Part shown: positions 1-9,102 of the stretch, in pieces
Position numbering within the stretch: the stretch's first letter is position 1
How the letters are laid out: every line of letters starts with the position of its first letter
NCBI RefSeq assembly: GCF_001885585.1
Contig: NZ_LSRP01000087.1
Span: 1-56,683, forward strand
Direction of reading: 5' to 3'
Origin: Pararhizobium antarcticum
GTDB taxonomy: Bacteria > Pseudomonadota > Alphaproteobacteria > Rhizobiales > Rhizobiaceae
Length of the DNA: 56,683 nucleotides
The notes under the pieces: model-generated
Databases searched by the model: none
Told to the model about the DNA's origin: nothing
The model's input: the letters and a program-made list of their open reading frames with translations, nothing else
Made by a program: the position numbers and the translations under genes

Positions 1-585
1 TCGCAAGGCATGGTCCAGGCGCTGGGCGTGTTCATCGATACGCTTCTGATCTGCACCGCAACCGGGTTGATGATCGTCTTGTCCGGGGCACTCGTGCCGG
101 GCGGTGAACTGACCGGTACGCCACTGACACAGGCTGCCTTGACGGCCCATATCGGCGGCGCGGGGCATTATTTCATCGCAATCGCGATCTTCTTCTTCGC
201 GTGGACCTCGGTGCTCGGCAACTATTCGTATGCCGAAAATGCGCTGGTCTATCTCGGATTGGACAGCAAGCTTGGCCTGATGTGCGCCCGCATAGGCCTG
301 CTGCTGATGGTTCTGTGGGGATCCTACGAAAGCGCTACCACGGTCTTCGATGCCGCCGATGCATCGATGGGCTTGATGGCATCCATCAATCTTGTGGCGA
401 TTTGCCTGTTGTCACCATTGGTCGTCAAGCTGACACGTGACTACTTCGAACAGAGGCGCTCGAAGACGCCGGTCTTCGATCCACATATGTATCCGGAGCT
501 AGCCGGAAAGATCGACGCAGAAATTTGGCACGAGGTATCTGCGGCCTCGAGTTCCACAGACGGATTGAACCCCGCCAAGGCCTGA
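1..585 (+). CDS. Alanine/glycine:cation symporter (AGCS family), C-terminal part
   Basis: This is the C-terminal ~195 residues of a sodium- or proton-coupled amino-acid symporter of the inner membrane. The frame is open from the first base (S-Q-G before the first Met), so the gene starts upstream of the window. The segment SQGMVQALGVFIDTLLICTA is typical of the AGCS family, and the later stretch with FAWTSVLGNYSYAENAL is also characteristic. Four or five hydrophobic helices are visible, followed by a polar cytoplasmic tail of about 45 residues. A full-length member would be around 450-500 residues. A strong hairpin terminator follows directly, so this is the last gene of its transcript. The substrate (alanine, glycine or another small amino acid) cannot be decided from this fragment. 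Confidence 0.9.
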   Translation, partial: SQGMVQALGVFIDTLLICTATGLMIVLSGALVPGGELTGTPLTQAALTAHIGGAGHYFIAIAIFFFAWTSVLGNYSYAENALVYLGLDSKLGLMCARIGLLLMVLWGSYESATTVFDAADASMGLMASINLVAICLLSPLVVKLTRDYFEQRRSKTPVFDPHMYPELAGKIDAEIWHEVSAASSSTDGLNPAKA

Positions 586-597
586 TTGTCGAGTGTT

Positions 598-628
598 CTG
601 CCCGCCGTGCACGCGGCGGGCAGGTTTT
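598..628 (+). terminator. Rho-independent terminator after the symporter gene
   Basis: A perfect 10-bp inverted repeat (CTGCCCGCCG / CGGCGGGCAG, loop TGCACG) is followed by GTTTTC. It sits 12 bases after the symporter stop codon, the expected place for an intrinsic terminator. Confidence 0.85.
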
Positions 629-956
629 CAGTGCACGTGCATGGAAAGCGACGACCTCTGTCGTTCGACGGTGGTGACGATTGAGATATGCCGCCGGCTT
701 CGATCGCTGCAAGTGTCAAACTTGACCAAGGGAATTCCCTCTTCGCTTGTGGCTCTGCGGCAGTCCGGTGGGTGTTCCGACACAGCTTGCCACGACACGT
801 CGTTGGATCATTGGCCGGCATGGGTCTCAAGTTCGATCCGAAACAAGCACAAAGGGCCGCTGGCGCTAAGACCCCCGAGCAATTGCCATTGGAACAATAC
901 CGGGCGCCAACGATTCCTGCCTCTAGGCAGACGACCTCATCGGACAAAGGACTTGC
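629..956. other. Intergenic leader upstream of the antiporter gene, no gene recognised
   Basis: About 330 bases separate the terminator from the antiporter start. A 91-residue open frame (688-963) crosses most of it but has no family resemblance that I recognise, and it runs into the antiporter start. No clear promoter or riboswitch fold was identified by eye. The length leaves room for a regulated leader. Confidence 0.4.
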
Positions 957-2216
957 ATGTTGAACATCAATGACTGGGCGCCGGACCCCTATGCGGCAGC
1001 CCTGGCAGCTGCAGGTCTTCTCATCGCGCTTGTCGTCTGGCTTCCCTTGGCTCTCAGACGTCTTCCTCTGTCGGTCCCCATCATCTGCCTCGTCATTGGA
1101 GGCCTCATCTACACCGTTCCCTATATTGGCATAGATCCCTCTCCCCTCGCCCATCCCGACCTGACTGAACGTTTGACCGAGTTTGTGGTCATTGTTGCCC
1201 TCATGGGTGCCGGGTTGAAGATCGACCGTCGTTTTTCCTTCAAGGGATGGGGCATGACGTGGCGGTTGCTGCTGATCACCATGCCGCTGAGCATTGCGGC
1301 AATCATGGCGATCGGCATGGGTGTGTTGGGTCTTGGTGCCGCCGCGGCCCTTCTGCTGGCTGCCAGCCTTGCGCCCACGGACCCGGTTCTGGCTGCAGAC
1401 ATCCAGGTCGGCGGTCCGCTGGAGGGTGGAGAAGATACCGTCCGGTTTGCACTCACATCTGAAGCAGGCCTGAATGATGGTTTGGCATTTCCCTTTGTTC
1501 ATCTGGCGATTGCCCTCAGTCTGGCGGCGGCCAGCGGTGAGCCATGGCTGACGAAGTGGCTCACCGTAAACGTCTTCTGGGAGATAGCGGCTGGCGTTCT
1601 GTGCGGGTGGATTGTCGGGCGCCTTTTCGGCTGGGCCACGTTCAAGATGCCGGGCGACACCTTGGCCCGGACCGGCGACGGGCTCGTCGCCATTGCCGCT
1701 ACATTCGTTTCCTATGGCGTGTCGGAGATGTTGAACTGCTACGGCTTTTTCGCAGTGTTCGTGACAGCCTTGACCTTGCGGAATTCGCATCGTGATCACG
1801 ATTTCCAACGCAACATGCACGATATAACCGAACAGATAGAGCGCATCGTCATGATGTTCCTGCTGCTCGCCTTCGGTGGCGCGATCGTCAATGGTCTCCT
1901 GGCAAGTGTCGGCTGGTTTGAGATTGCCATGGTTGTGCTGCTGCTGCTGATTGTCCGGCCGCTGACCGCACTGGTCGCCATGATCGGTGCAAAAGCCAGC
2001 ATGGGGGAAAAGCTGACCATCGCCTTCTTCGGCATTCGGGGCGTTGGATCCTTCTACTACCTGGCCTATGGCATCAACCACGGAAACTTTCCCGAAGGCG
2101 ACCGTCTCTGGGTGATCGTTTCGCTGGTCGTCCTCGTCTCGGTTCTGATGCATGGACTGACGGTCACGCCCGCCATGCGGTGGCTGGACAGGCGGCACGG
2201 GCGTGCGGTCGAGTAG
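957..2216 (+). CDS. Cation/proton antiporter (CPA1, NhaP-like)
   Basis: The 419-residue protein is almost wholly hydrophobic, with 11-13 likely membrane helices, and belongs to the monovalent cation:proton antiporter family. Family motifs are ASLAPTDPVLAADIQVGG in the middle of the first half (the Asp-containing ion-binding helix) and TSEAGLNDGLAFPFV shortly after (the usual ESGLNDG-type motif). It is expected to exchange cytoplasmic Na+ or K+ for protons at the inner membrane in pH and salt homeostasis. The length is that of short CPA1 members that lack the long C-terminal cytoplasmic domain. The ATG at 957 has an AAAGG about 8 bases upstream. It stands alone between a terminator and a convergent operon. 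Confidence 0.88.
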   Translation: MLNINDWAPDPYAAALAAAGLLIALVVWLPLALRRLPLSVPIICLVIGGLIYTVPYIGIDPSPLAHPDLTERLTEFVVIVALMGAGLKIDRRFSFKGWGMTWRLLLITMPLSIAAIMAIGMGVLGLGAAAALLLAASLAPTDPVLAADIQVGGPLEGGEDTVRFALTSEAGLNDGLAFPFVHLAIALSLAAASGEPWLTKWLTVNVFWEIAAGVLCGWIVGRLFGWATFKMPGDTLARTGDGLVAIAATFVSYGVSEMLNCYGFFAVFVTALTLRNSHRDHDFQRNMHDITEQIERIVMMFLLLAFGGAIVNGLLASVGWFEIAMVVLLLLIVRPLTALVAMIGAKASMGEKLTIAFFGIRGVGSFYYLAYGINHGNFPEGDRLWVIVSLVVLVSVLMHGLTVTPAMRWLDRRHGRAVE

Positions 2217-2295
2217 TGCTACAGTTTGCCGATATCAGCACAACATCAGCCGCCTCAAGCGGACAGAACGACGGGCAAATAAATTGTTCGGCACC

Positions 2296-3555
2296 CTATT
2301 TCCCGATTGCCACCATAGCCAGAACGTCCAAAGTGGACTGCAGCAGCATCTGCGCGCCGGCGATGCTGTGTTCGGGTTCGACATATTCCGCCTCGTTGTG
2401 GCTCAACCCCTCCCGACAGGGCACAAAAATCATTGCAGCGGGCGCAACCTTCGCCACATAGAAGGCATCGTGAAAGGCGCCGGAGACCATGTGCTTGACC
2501 GGCAGGCCGAGATGGCGGGCTGCCTGTTCCAGCCCTTCGACGACCGTTTTTGAAAACAGAGCGGGGCTCATGTCGAAGGTCTTGCGCAAGTCGACGCTGC
2601 AGCCCTGAGCGGCGCACGCTGTCTGAAAGGCAGCCAAGACCTGCGCTTCGATGGCGATCAGCCGTTCCAGCAATGGATGCCGCAAGTCGATCGTGAGGGT
2701 GACAGATCCTGGAATGGCGTTGATCGAACCGGGCTGGGCGGCGATCCGCCCGACCGTTAGGCGGGCGGCCTCGTCTGCGGGCATGATGCCATTGTAGAGC
2801 GCATGGAGGGCCGACGTAACCGCGACCATGGGATCGCGGCGAAAGCCCAGCTGTGTCGTTCCGGCGTGGGCCGCCTGCCCCGTCACTGTGACCTCAAACC
2901 AGCGCGTTCCCTGTATGCCCGTGACAATTCCGATCGGGATATTCTCCTTTTCCAGAGACGGCCCCTGCTCGATGTGCAGTTCGAGGTAACCGAGGATCGG
3001 AAAGCCGAGCGCCTTGCGCTCTGCAGAAGGCAAGGCCTCAAGGGTTGCCGCCAGTGCGTTGCGCAACGGCACACCGTCTGTCCCGCGCGTCGCTTGCCAG
3101 TCCTCCGGTATATGCCCGACCGAAAAGGCCATGGAGCCCATGGTTCCCGGGGCAAAGCGGCTGCCTTCCTCGTTTGTCCAGGCGACCAGTTCGATCGGGG
3201 CTTCGGTGTCGATAGCAGCGTCTTCCAGCGTCTCCAGGACCTCGAACGCGGCCAGCGTACCGAGGGCGCCATCGTAGCGCCCTCCTGTTGGCTGGCTGTC
3301 GAGATGGCTGCCGATCAGGAAGGGCGGGCGATCGGGGGCATTGCCGTCGCGACGGATAAACAGGTTGGCCATTGCATCCTGAAACACCGAAAAGCCGCGC
3401 TGGGTGGCGAGATCGGCCAACAATGCGCGCGCCGTCCGGTCTTCAAGCGACAAAGCCTGCCGATCGACGCCGCCGGCCGGCGTGGCGCCGATGGCGGCAA
3501 AATCGTCGAGACGTTTCAAGAGCCGTTTGCCATTGACCTGCAGGCGTAAGTTCAT
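2296..3555 (-). CDS. Zn-dependent hydantoinase/carbamoylase-family amidase (M20 fold)
   Basis: The 419-residue protein resembles N-carbamoyl-L-amino-acid hydrolases and allantoate amidohydrolases, which cleave a carbamoyl (ureido) C-N bond using two metal ions. Visible metal ligands are H84 in GSHLDSQPTGG, D95 in GGRYDG, E129/E130 in WTNEEGSRF, H194 in LELHIEQGP and H386 in GLSHNEAEY. The dimerisation-domain motif AAHAGTT is near residue 229. I chose the ATG at 3555 because it overlaps the stop of the upstream btpA-like gene (ATGA); a longer frame to 3609 adds 18 atypical residues. It is the last gene of the eight-gene operon. Its substrate is unknown, but it implies that the pathway handles a ureido, amide or carbamoyl group. 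Confidence 0.88.
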   Translation of the reverse strand: MNLRLQVNGKRLLKRLDDFAAIGATPAGGVDRQALSLEDRTARALLADLATQRGFSVFQDAMANLFIRRDGNAPDRPPFLIGSHLDSQPTGGRYDGALGTLAAFEVLETLEDAAIDTEAPIELVAWTNEEGSRFAPGTMGSMAFSVGHIPEDWQATRGTDGVPLRNALAATLEALPSAERKALGFPILGYLELHIEQGPSLEKENIPIGIVTGIQGTRWFEVTVTGQAAHAGTTQLGFRRDPMVAVTSALHALYNGIMPADEAARLTVGRIAAQPGSINAIPGSVTLTIDLRHPLLERLIAIEAQVLAAFQTACAAQGCSVDLRKTFDMSPALFSKTVVEGLEQAARHLGLPVKHMVSGAFHDAFYVAKVAPAAMIFVPCREGLSHNEAEYVEPEHSIAGAQMLLQSTLDVLAMVAIGK

Positions 3556-4406
3556 GCCTTCAATCCGGCGATGAACGCGACAACCCGGGCCTTTTCGACC
3601 TTGTTCCACCAGACGCCCTCATATTTCAGCGAGCTGGCAACGATGACGCCATCGACGATGTCGAGGATGGCCCGGGCATTGTCCGGCGTGACACCGCTGC
3701 CGACCAGTGTCGGCAGGCCGGCAGCCTCCTTGATCATCCGGATATAACCGAGATCGGCGGCGTGTCCCGTGCGCTGTCCCGTTGCAATCACCGCGTCGGC
3801 GTCGAAAAAGACCAGGTCTTTGACCTGCTCCTCGACCGGACGGTCGGCGACGATCGCATGCGCGCCGTGCTTGACATGGGCGTCGGCGAAAATCTTGATG
3901 CCGTTGGCGCGGAGCGTGGCGCGGTAGCGCATGGCGCGGGCCGCTTCGCCCTCGATGAAGCCCTCATTGGCGACATAGGCGTTGGCCCACTGGTTGACCC
4001 GGACGAAACCGGCGCCGGCGGCGCTGGCGATGGCAAGCGCCGGGATGGCGGCATTGGCCAGAACGTTGATGCCGATCGGCCGGCCGAGTTCGCGGCGGAT
4101 CCGGTCCGAGATCACCGACATATAGGCGGACGTCTCCGGGCCGATGTCATCGGGTTTGGAAAAGGGAATATCGCCATGGTTCTCGATGATCACCCCATCG
4201 CAGCCACCTTCGAGATAGGCGCGGGCATCGTCCAGGCCCTGTTGATAGAGATCCTCGACGGCCTCGCCCCTGTAACGCGGTGCACCGGGAAGCGGCGGCA
4301 GATGAACGACGCCGATCACGGCCTTGCTGCGCCCGAAGATAGCGGTAATGGCATTGCCGGACGCATCGCCAAGCTGTGGACCGATCGGTTTGGGGGACTG
4401 TGTCAT
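3552..4406 (-). CDS. BtpA/SgcQ-family TIM-barrel protein
   Basis: This 284-residue protein matches the BtpA/SgcQ family: VIGVVHLPPLPGAPRY near residue 30, GCDGVIIENHGDIPF near 90, FADAHVKHG in the middle and VGSGVTPDN near the end. The family takes its name from a cyanobacterial photosystem I biogenesis factor and from SgcQ of the cryptic E. coli sgc sugar operon. In heterotrophs the copies sit in sugar operons, as here, and look like TIM-barrel sugar-phosphate enzymes. The reaction is not established to my knowledge. Translation is probably coupled on both sides, with 4-bp ATGA overlaps with the PfkB gene upstream and the M20 amidase gene downstream. The likely substrate is the phosphorylated product of the PfkB kinase (inference). 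Confidence 0.85.
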   Translation of the reverse strand: MTQSPKPIGPQLGDASGNAITAIFGRSKAVIGVVHLPPLPGAPRYRGEAVEDLYQQGLDDARAYLEGGCDGVIIENHGDIPFSKPDDIGPETSAYMSVISDRIRRELGRPIGINVLANAAIPALAIASAAGAGFVRVNQWANAYVANEGFIEGEAARAMRYRATLRANGIKIFADAHVKHGAHAIVADRPVEEQVKDLVFFDADAVIATGQRTGHAADLGYIRMIKEAAGLPTLVGSGVTPDNARAILDIVDGVIVASSLKYEGVWWNKVEKARVVAFIAGLKA

Positions 4407-5317
4407 GCGTGTTCCGTTTCTGATTTTCTGATGAGGCCGGATATTTCATCGACCGAGGGGCAGGAGGCGAGTGTTCCAGCGCGCGTCACCGCCAAGGCGG
4501 ATGCGGCGACCGCGACCATCAGGGCTGCCTGCAGCGTCATACCCTTCGCGAGACATCCCGAAAAGACACCGCACAGCACATCGCCCGCCCCGCTGGTATC
4601 CACGGCTGAAACCTTTGGCGCCTCGATAAGGACGGGCTCGCACCCGACACCGTCGAGAAGCAGGCACCCGCGCGAACCAAGCGTGACGATTGCGGATCGT
4701 GCGCCGAGATCGATCAGTCGGGCTGCGGCCTCCGCGGGGCTGGAGCAGCCCGAAAGTGCCCGCGCCTCACCCTCGTTGACGATAACACTATCGACCATGT
4801 CCAGGCGCGGCTTGGCGCCTTCGGCCAGCGGACTGGCGTTGAGCACCGTTCTGGCGCCCTTGGCCCGGGCGGCCGTCAGGCAGGCCTCCGTCACCGCGGC
4901 TGAGAGGTTGCCCTGCATGACGATCACGTCGCCCGGTTCGATCCTGCCAAGCAGAGGCGTATGGGACAACGGATCGAAGGCCAAGGCGCATGCGACGCCG
5001 CTGAGGATGATGTTTTCACCAGTGGCATCGACCGCAATGGTCGAGCGGTCCGAGGGCAGATCAAATTCCGTCAGGCTTGCGCACCCGATTTCAGCCGATA
5101 GCGCCTCGGCGATCCATGCCCCATTGGCGTCCCGGCCCACAGCCGCCCACAAAGTAACGGGGGCTCTGGTGCGGGCCGCCGCGACGCCCTGATTGGCGCC
5201 CTTGCCGCCGAGACCGTCTTCATGGCTGATCGCATTCCGCGTCTCGCCGCCCTCCGGAAAACGGTCGAGACGGAAGGTGGTATCGATGCAGACATTTCCG
5301 ACGACATGCACGCGCAT
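4403..5317 (-). CDS. PfkB-family carbohydrate or nucleoside kinase
   Basis: The 304-residue protein is a ribokinase-type ATP-dependent kinase. PfkB signature 1 is seen as GLGGKGANQGVAAAR (residues 35-49) and signature 2 as DTSGAGDVLCGVF (240-252), with D246 as the expected catalytic base. The start ATG at 5317 gives the usual family N-terminus (MRVHVVGNVCIDTTF). It lies three bases after the GATase-like gene and overlaps the BtpA-family gene by four bases. In context it probably phosphorylates the sugar moiety brought in by the ABC importer encoded in the same operon. Ribose, nucleoside and ketose kinases cannot be told apart by eye. Confidence 0.92.
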   Translation of the reverse strand: MRVHVVGNVCIDTTFRLDRFPEGGETRNAISHEDGLGGKGANQGVAAARTRAPVTLWAAVGRDANGAWIAEALSAEIGCASLTEFDLPSDRSTIAVDATGENIILSGVACALAFDPLSHTPLLGRIEPGDVIVMQGNLSAAVTEACLTAARAKGARTVLNASPLAEGAKPRLDMVDSVIVNEGEARALSGCSSPAEAAARLIDLGARSAIVTLGSRGCLLLDGVGCEPVLIEAPKVSAVDTSGAGDVLCGVFSGCLAKGMTLQAALMVAVAASALAVTRAGTLASCPSVDEISGLIRKSETEHA

Positions 5318-5320
5318 GGT

Positions 5321-6091
5321 TCAGACCTTCGCCGTTGCCCAGGCGAGCATCTGTTCAAACAGGGTCTTGTAGCCAGGCCAGGCGATGAAGCTCGAGGGGA
5401 GCCAGTGGGGACCGACATCGGAGGTCCAGGCGACCGTGCGACCCTTGCCGTAGGTGCCGGTGACCAGCAGCGGCTGCGAGCCATAGTCGGTCGAGACCGT
5501 CGCCAGTACCTCGGCGCCATCCTTGACGGTGACTTCATTGTAGCCGAGCAGGACGGGCCATTCCGTGCCGAGGCCCTTGAGGATCGGATGGCTGTCCTGG
5601 CCTGTGACGACCGGGGCAAAACCTTCGGGAACCTCGACGCGGTCGTCATAGGCGAGGCAGGAGACCGGCAGCACCTCTTCGACCGGGGTCTTGTGATAGC
5701 GCGCGCCGCCATTGATGCCCTGAAAGCTGTAATAGCCGCCGAACATCAGAAGCCCGCCGCCATTGCGGACATAGTCCCGCAACAGGCGAAGACGGTTCGG
5801 CGTGGTCTTCGAGTGGATCCATGTGTCGGGATGCAAAAGCAGCGTGTTGGCACCAATATCCGACAGGATGATCGCGTCATAGGCCGACAAAGCTTCCAGC
5901 GATTGCGGGAAATCGCGCTGCGCTTCATGCGCCGGCATGAACTGGACGTCGAAGGGGCTTTGCTTCAACGCGGCCAGAAGCTCGTCGGCGCCGGTGTGAT
6001 AGGTGACGGTCGGGAACTGGTCGAAACCCTTGATATGGGTGGCCGTGGACACCCAGGATTCGCCGGCGAGAAGAACTTTGGACTTGGACAT
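5321..6091 (-). CDS. GATase1-like protein (DUF1355-type)
   Basis: The 256-residue protein has the class I glutamine-amidotransferase-like fold of the PF07090 type. It starts with VLLAGESWVSTATHIKGFDQF, followed by YDAIILSDIGANT near residue 75 and GGGLLMFGGYYSFQG near residue 115. I see no Cys-His-Glu amidotransferase triad in the standard GxCxG context, so an amidotransferase reaction should not be assumed. Related proteins are annotated only as 'glutamine amidotransferase' or cytoplasmic protein, and their role is unknown. It lies between the phosphotriesterase-family gene and the PfkB gene in a tightly packed operon and is probably an accessory enzyme of that sugar pathway. Confidence 0.8.
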   Translation of the reverse strand: MSKSKVLLAGESWVSTATHIKGFDQFPTVTYHTGADELLAALKQSPFDVQFMPAHEAQRDFPQSLEALSAYDAIILSDIGANTLLLHPDTWIHSKTTPNRLRLLRDYVRNGGGLLMFGGYYSFQGINGGARYHKTPVEEVLPVSCLAYDDRVEVPEGFAPVVTGQDSHPILKGLGTEWPVLLGYNEVTVKDGAEVLATVSTDYGSQPLLVTGTYGKGRTVAWTSDVGPHWLPSSFIAWPGYKTLFEQMLAWATAKV

Positions 6092-6120
6092 GGAAACTCC
6101 CTGGACTTGAAGGCCAGCGC

Positions 6121-7209
6121 CTAGCGCGCGCTGGAGAAAACGGATTTCGGATTGTCGACCAGCATAAGGTCGATGGCAGCCTGCTCGACGCCGTGGCGCT
6201 TCAGGCGCGGCAGGAAATGCTTCAGGATGAAGCCATAGCCGAAGCCGCCATAACAGGTCAGCATGATTTTCAGGAACACGTCCTGCGACAGCAGAATACG
6301 GTCGCTGTAGCCCATGTCGATCAATGAGCGGATGGCGCGGGCATTCTGTTCGTCGGACGGCGACTGGGCATCCTGGTCGGCATAGTAGAAATCCATGCCG
6401 ATCATGTCATATTCGAGAAAGGCACCGCGCTTGGCCAATGCTGTCTGATAGGGCAGGTCGTCGTGGCTGGGATTCATGTGGCAGAGAATGGTGTGGCGCA
6501 GATCGGCGCCTTCGTCCTCGACGATATCCAGAACCTGATGCGCCAGCCGCTCCCAGCCGGGCAGATGGATGGAAAGCGGCACGCCGGTGATCTTCGACGC
6601 CCGTGCAGCCCCGCGCAGCGACTTGCGCTCTTCAGCCGTGAAATCCTTGCTGACACCAATTTCACCGATAATGCCGGCCATGACCTCGGGCTGCGTTTCG
6701 CCACCGCCGACATCATTGACGATAAACTGTGTCACCTCGTCGACGTCCATCGCCTTCAGCCAGTCCGGATGGCTGAACTCGAGATAAAAACCCGTGCCCA
6801 TGACGATCTTGAGCCCGGACATTTTGGCGATGCGCGCCAGTTTGGCCGGTTCGCGGCCAATGCCGATATTGGTCGTATCGACAACCGTGTGACCGCCGAG
6901 TGCCTGAAAGCGCTTCAGCTCCGACAATGCCAGATCGCTGTCATCGAGCGAGACATTGTCGCGGTTCATGTAGGGGTTCATCCGCAATTCGCCGATGATC
7001 TCCATGCTGACCTTCTGCTCGCCGATGGCCTGGGCCTCCGGATGGCAGGGGCAGCGCCAGGATTTGGCGCCGTCGAGCAGGATATGCTCGTGCATCAGGG
7101 TGATGCCCATGTCGGCCACCGGGATCGGACCAAGCACGGTCATCACCGTTCCCGACGCGACGCCAATCTCCGCGCGCTTTTGCGGCGTGCTGTCGAACAG
7201 GTGATTCAT
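6121..7209 (-). CDS. Phosphotriesterase-family metal hydrolase
   Basis: The 362-residue amidohydrolase-superfamily protein has a complete set of binuclear metal ligands: H40 and H42 (MHEHILLDG), E183 (GEIGVS), H215 (SIHLPG), H244 (LCHMNPSHDD) and D310 (LLSQD). A Glu at the bridging position, in place of the carbamylated Lys of true phosphotriesterases, is the state found in Php-type homologues and many lactonases. That suggests a lactone or ester substrate rather than an organophosphate. It starts two bases after the permease stop, so it is co-transcribed with the ABC genes. In context it may open a sugar lactone or remove a group from the imported compound (inference). Confidence 0.88.
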   Translation of the reverse strand: MNHLFDSTPQKRAEIGVASGTVMTVLGPIPVADMGITLMHEHILLDGAKSWRCPCHPEAQAIGEQKVSMEIIGELRMNPYMNRDNVSLDDSDLALSELKRFQALGGHTVVDTTNIGIGREPAKLARIAKMSGLKIVMGTGFYLEFSHPDWLKAMDVDEVTQFIVNDVGGGETQPEVMAGIIGEIGVSKDFTAEERKSLRGAARASKITGVPLSIHLPGWERLAHQVLDIVEDEGADLRHTILCHMNPSHDDLPYQTALAKRGAFLEYDMIGMDFYYADQDAQSPSDEQNARAIRSLIDMGYSDRILLSQDVFLKIMLTCYGGFGYGFILKHFLPRLKRHGVEQAAIDLMLVDNPKSVFSSAR

Positions 7210-7211
7210 GA

Positions 7212-8252
7212 CTACCGGCCTCTCGCCGCGCCGCGGAACAGGCGGAAGTTCAGCCAGACGGCGATGAGGATGATCGTGCCTGTGACGATCGGCGTCAGGA
7301 ATGGCGACATGTGTGCGAGGATGAGGCCGTTTGCGATGACGGCGACGGTGAGTGCGCCGAGCACCGTGCCGATGACCGTGCCACGACCGCCGAACAGGCT
7401 GGTTCCACCCAAAACGACAGCCGCAATCACTTCGAGCTCAAAGCCCTGCCCGGCATTGGAGGATCCGGATCCGAGCCGGGCGGTGACGATGATGCCGGCG
7501 AGTGCTGCAGCACTGCTGGACAGCACATAGACGAACAGGGTCGTGAAGCGGGTATCGATGCCAGCCCGTCGCACCGCTTCAGCATTGGCGCCGATGCCGG
7601 TGACGTAGCGACCGAACGGCGTTTCGTTGAAAACGACATAGGCAAGGACCAGCACCGCGAGCGCGATCAGCGCCGGAACCGGAACGCCGAGAAACCAGGA
7701 TCTGCCGATGACGGTGAAGAAACTCGAGGGATCGACAGGGATCGAGTAACCGCCGGTAATCAGAAGGGCCAGGCCACGGATAACCGAGAGCCCGGCGAGT
7801 GTGACGATGAAGGCGGGAATGCGCTCATAGGCGATGAAGAAACCATGGATCGCGCCGATCGCAGCGCCCAGCAGCAGCATGAGGACAATGACCAGAGGCC
7901 ACGGGAGGCCTGCCTGCAATGCGGTGGCGGACAGCGTTGCGACCAAGGCAAGCACGGAGCCGACTGACAGATCGATGCCCCCGGTGGTGATAACGAAGGT
8001 CATGGCAGCGGCAACGATGAGCAGCGGCGCGCATTGGCGGACGATGTTGAGCAGGTTCGGCGCCGTGAGGAAGGCATCTGTAATGACGGAGAAGACAACA
8101 CAGACGACAATGAAGAACAGGGCGATGGAGACGACGCTGCCATTGGCCAGCAATGTGTCCCAGAGTGTGGCCTTGCGCAGGCGCGACGGCGAGACTTGGG
8201 AGCCTGTGTGCCCGGTTGACGAGGGGCCGATCTGAGGGGGAGACAGGCTCAT
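7212..8252 (-). CDS. CUT2 sugar ABC transporter permease (RbsC-like)
   Basis: The 346-residue inner-membrane protein has 8-10 hydrophobic helices and is of the ribose/xylose/fructose permease type. The helix pair around ITTGGIDLSVGSVLALVA and the later EVIAAVVLGGTSLFGGRGTV are the hallmark segments of this family. An N-terminal cytoplasmic tail of about 40 polar residues precedes the first helix. The ATG at 8252 overlaps the stop of the ATPase gene by four bases (ATGA), so the two are translationally coupled. It forms the channel for the importer whose binding protein is encoded at 9235-10176. Confidence 0.93.
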   Translation of the reverse strand: MSLSPPQIGPSSTGHTGSQVSPSRLRKATLWDTLLANGSVVSIALFFIVVCVVFSVITDAFLTAPNLLNIVRQCAPLLIVAAAMTFVITTGGIDLSVGSVLALVATLSATALQAGLPWPLVIVLMLLLGAAIGAIHGFFIAYERIPAFIVTLAGLSVIRGLALLITGGYSIPVDPSSFFTVIGRSWFLGVPVPALIALAVLVLAYVVFNETPFGRYVTGIGANAEAVRRAGIDTRFTTLFVYVLSSSAAALAGIIVTARLGSGSSNAGQGFELEVIAAVVLGGTSLFGGRGTVIGTVLGALTVAVIANGLILAHMSPFLTPIVTGTIILIAVWLNFRLFRGAARGR

Positions 8253-9046
8253 GCGGATACTCCGGTTTCATTGCCGTGCCGGGCAGAGCGGGCCGAAAAC
8301 TTGCGTCCGACAATGAGGTTTACGACTTCCTCGATGCTGGTCTCGCCGATCAGCCGTTCGGCGACATTGCGACCTTCGTACATGACCTGGATGCGATCGC
8401 AGACCAGAAACAGATCCTGGAGCCGGTGGGTAATGAGAATGACGCTGACGCCACGGGCGCTGACCGTGCGGATGAGTTCAAGCACGGCCTCGACTTCGGC
8501 AACGGCAAGGGCTGCCGTCGGCTCGTCCATGATGAGGACTTTTGGCTCGAAGGAGGCCGCGCGGCCGATGGCAATCGACTGGCGCTGGCCGCCGGAGAGG
8601 TTTTCCACCTTCAGCCGCGTATCGGCGATAACGATGCCGAGCCGGTCGAGCATTTCGCGTGTCAGGCCGTGCATCGTCTTCTTGTCGAGGAATGGCACGC
8701 CGAGGATGTGCCGTCGCGGTTCGCGCCCGAGGAAGAGATTGCCGGCAACGTCCACCGTGTCGCAGAGCGAAAGGTCCTGGTAGACCATCTCGACATGCGC
8801 GGCGCGCGCATCGGCGGGCGAGGAAAAGGAAACGGCCTTGCCGTCGATCTCGATGGTGCCGCTGTCGGGAATGACGGCGCCCGAGAGAACCTTGCTCAAG
8901 GTTGACTTGCCGGCGCCATTGTCGCCGACGAGGCCCAGCACTTCACCGCGCTTGAGTGTCAGCGCGACGTTGTCCAGCGTCTGGATAGGATTATAGCGTT
9001 TCGAAATACCGGTCATCCGGACACGGTATGTTTCGCCGTCGGTCAT
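8249..9046 (-). CDS. CUT2 sugar ABC transporter ATPase (single nucleotide-binding domain)
   Basis: The 265-residue ATPase has Walker [10 protein letters not shown], the Q-loop in VYQDLSLCDT, signature LSGGQRQS and Walker B VLIMDEPTAAL, followed by the H-loop in LITHRL. It has one nucleotide-binding domain, like FrcA, whereas RbsA/MglA carry two and are about 500 residues. I placed the start at 9046 (MTDGETY), which has AGGAA about seven bases upstream; a longer frame would need a TTG at 9073. It energises the importer of this operon. Confidence 0.93.
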   Translation of the reverse strand: MTDGETYRVRMTGISKRYNPIQTLDNVALTLKRGEVLGLVGDNGAGKSTLSKVLSGAVIPDSGTIEIDGKAVSFSSPADARAAHVEMVYQDLSLCDTVDVAGNLFLGREPRRHILGVPFLDKKTMHGLTREMLDRLGIVIADTRLKVENLSGGQRQSIAIGRAASFEPKVLIMDEPTAALAVAEVEAVLELIRTVSARGVSVILITHRLQDLFLVCDRIQVMYEGRNVAERLIGETSIEEVVNLIVGRKFSARSARHGNETGVSA

Positions 9047-9102
9047 GGGGCGTTCCTGTTCGTGCTTATTCAAGAGCTACCGCATCTTTTGCGGCTCGAC
9101 AG

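Noticed and set aside
441..2198. 585-codon open frame on the minus strand opposite the antiporter gene
   Set aside because: Polar, His/Gln/Asp-rich translation without any family pattern; it is the antisense shadow of a GC-rich membrane-protein gene with good motifs.
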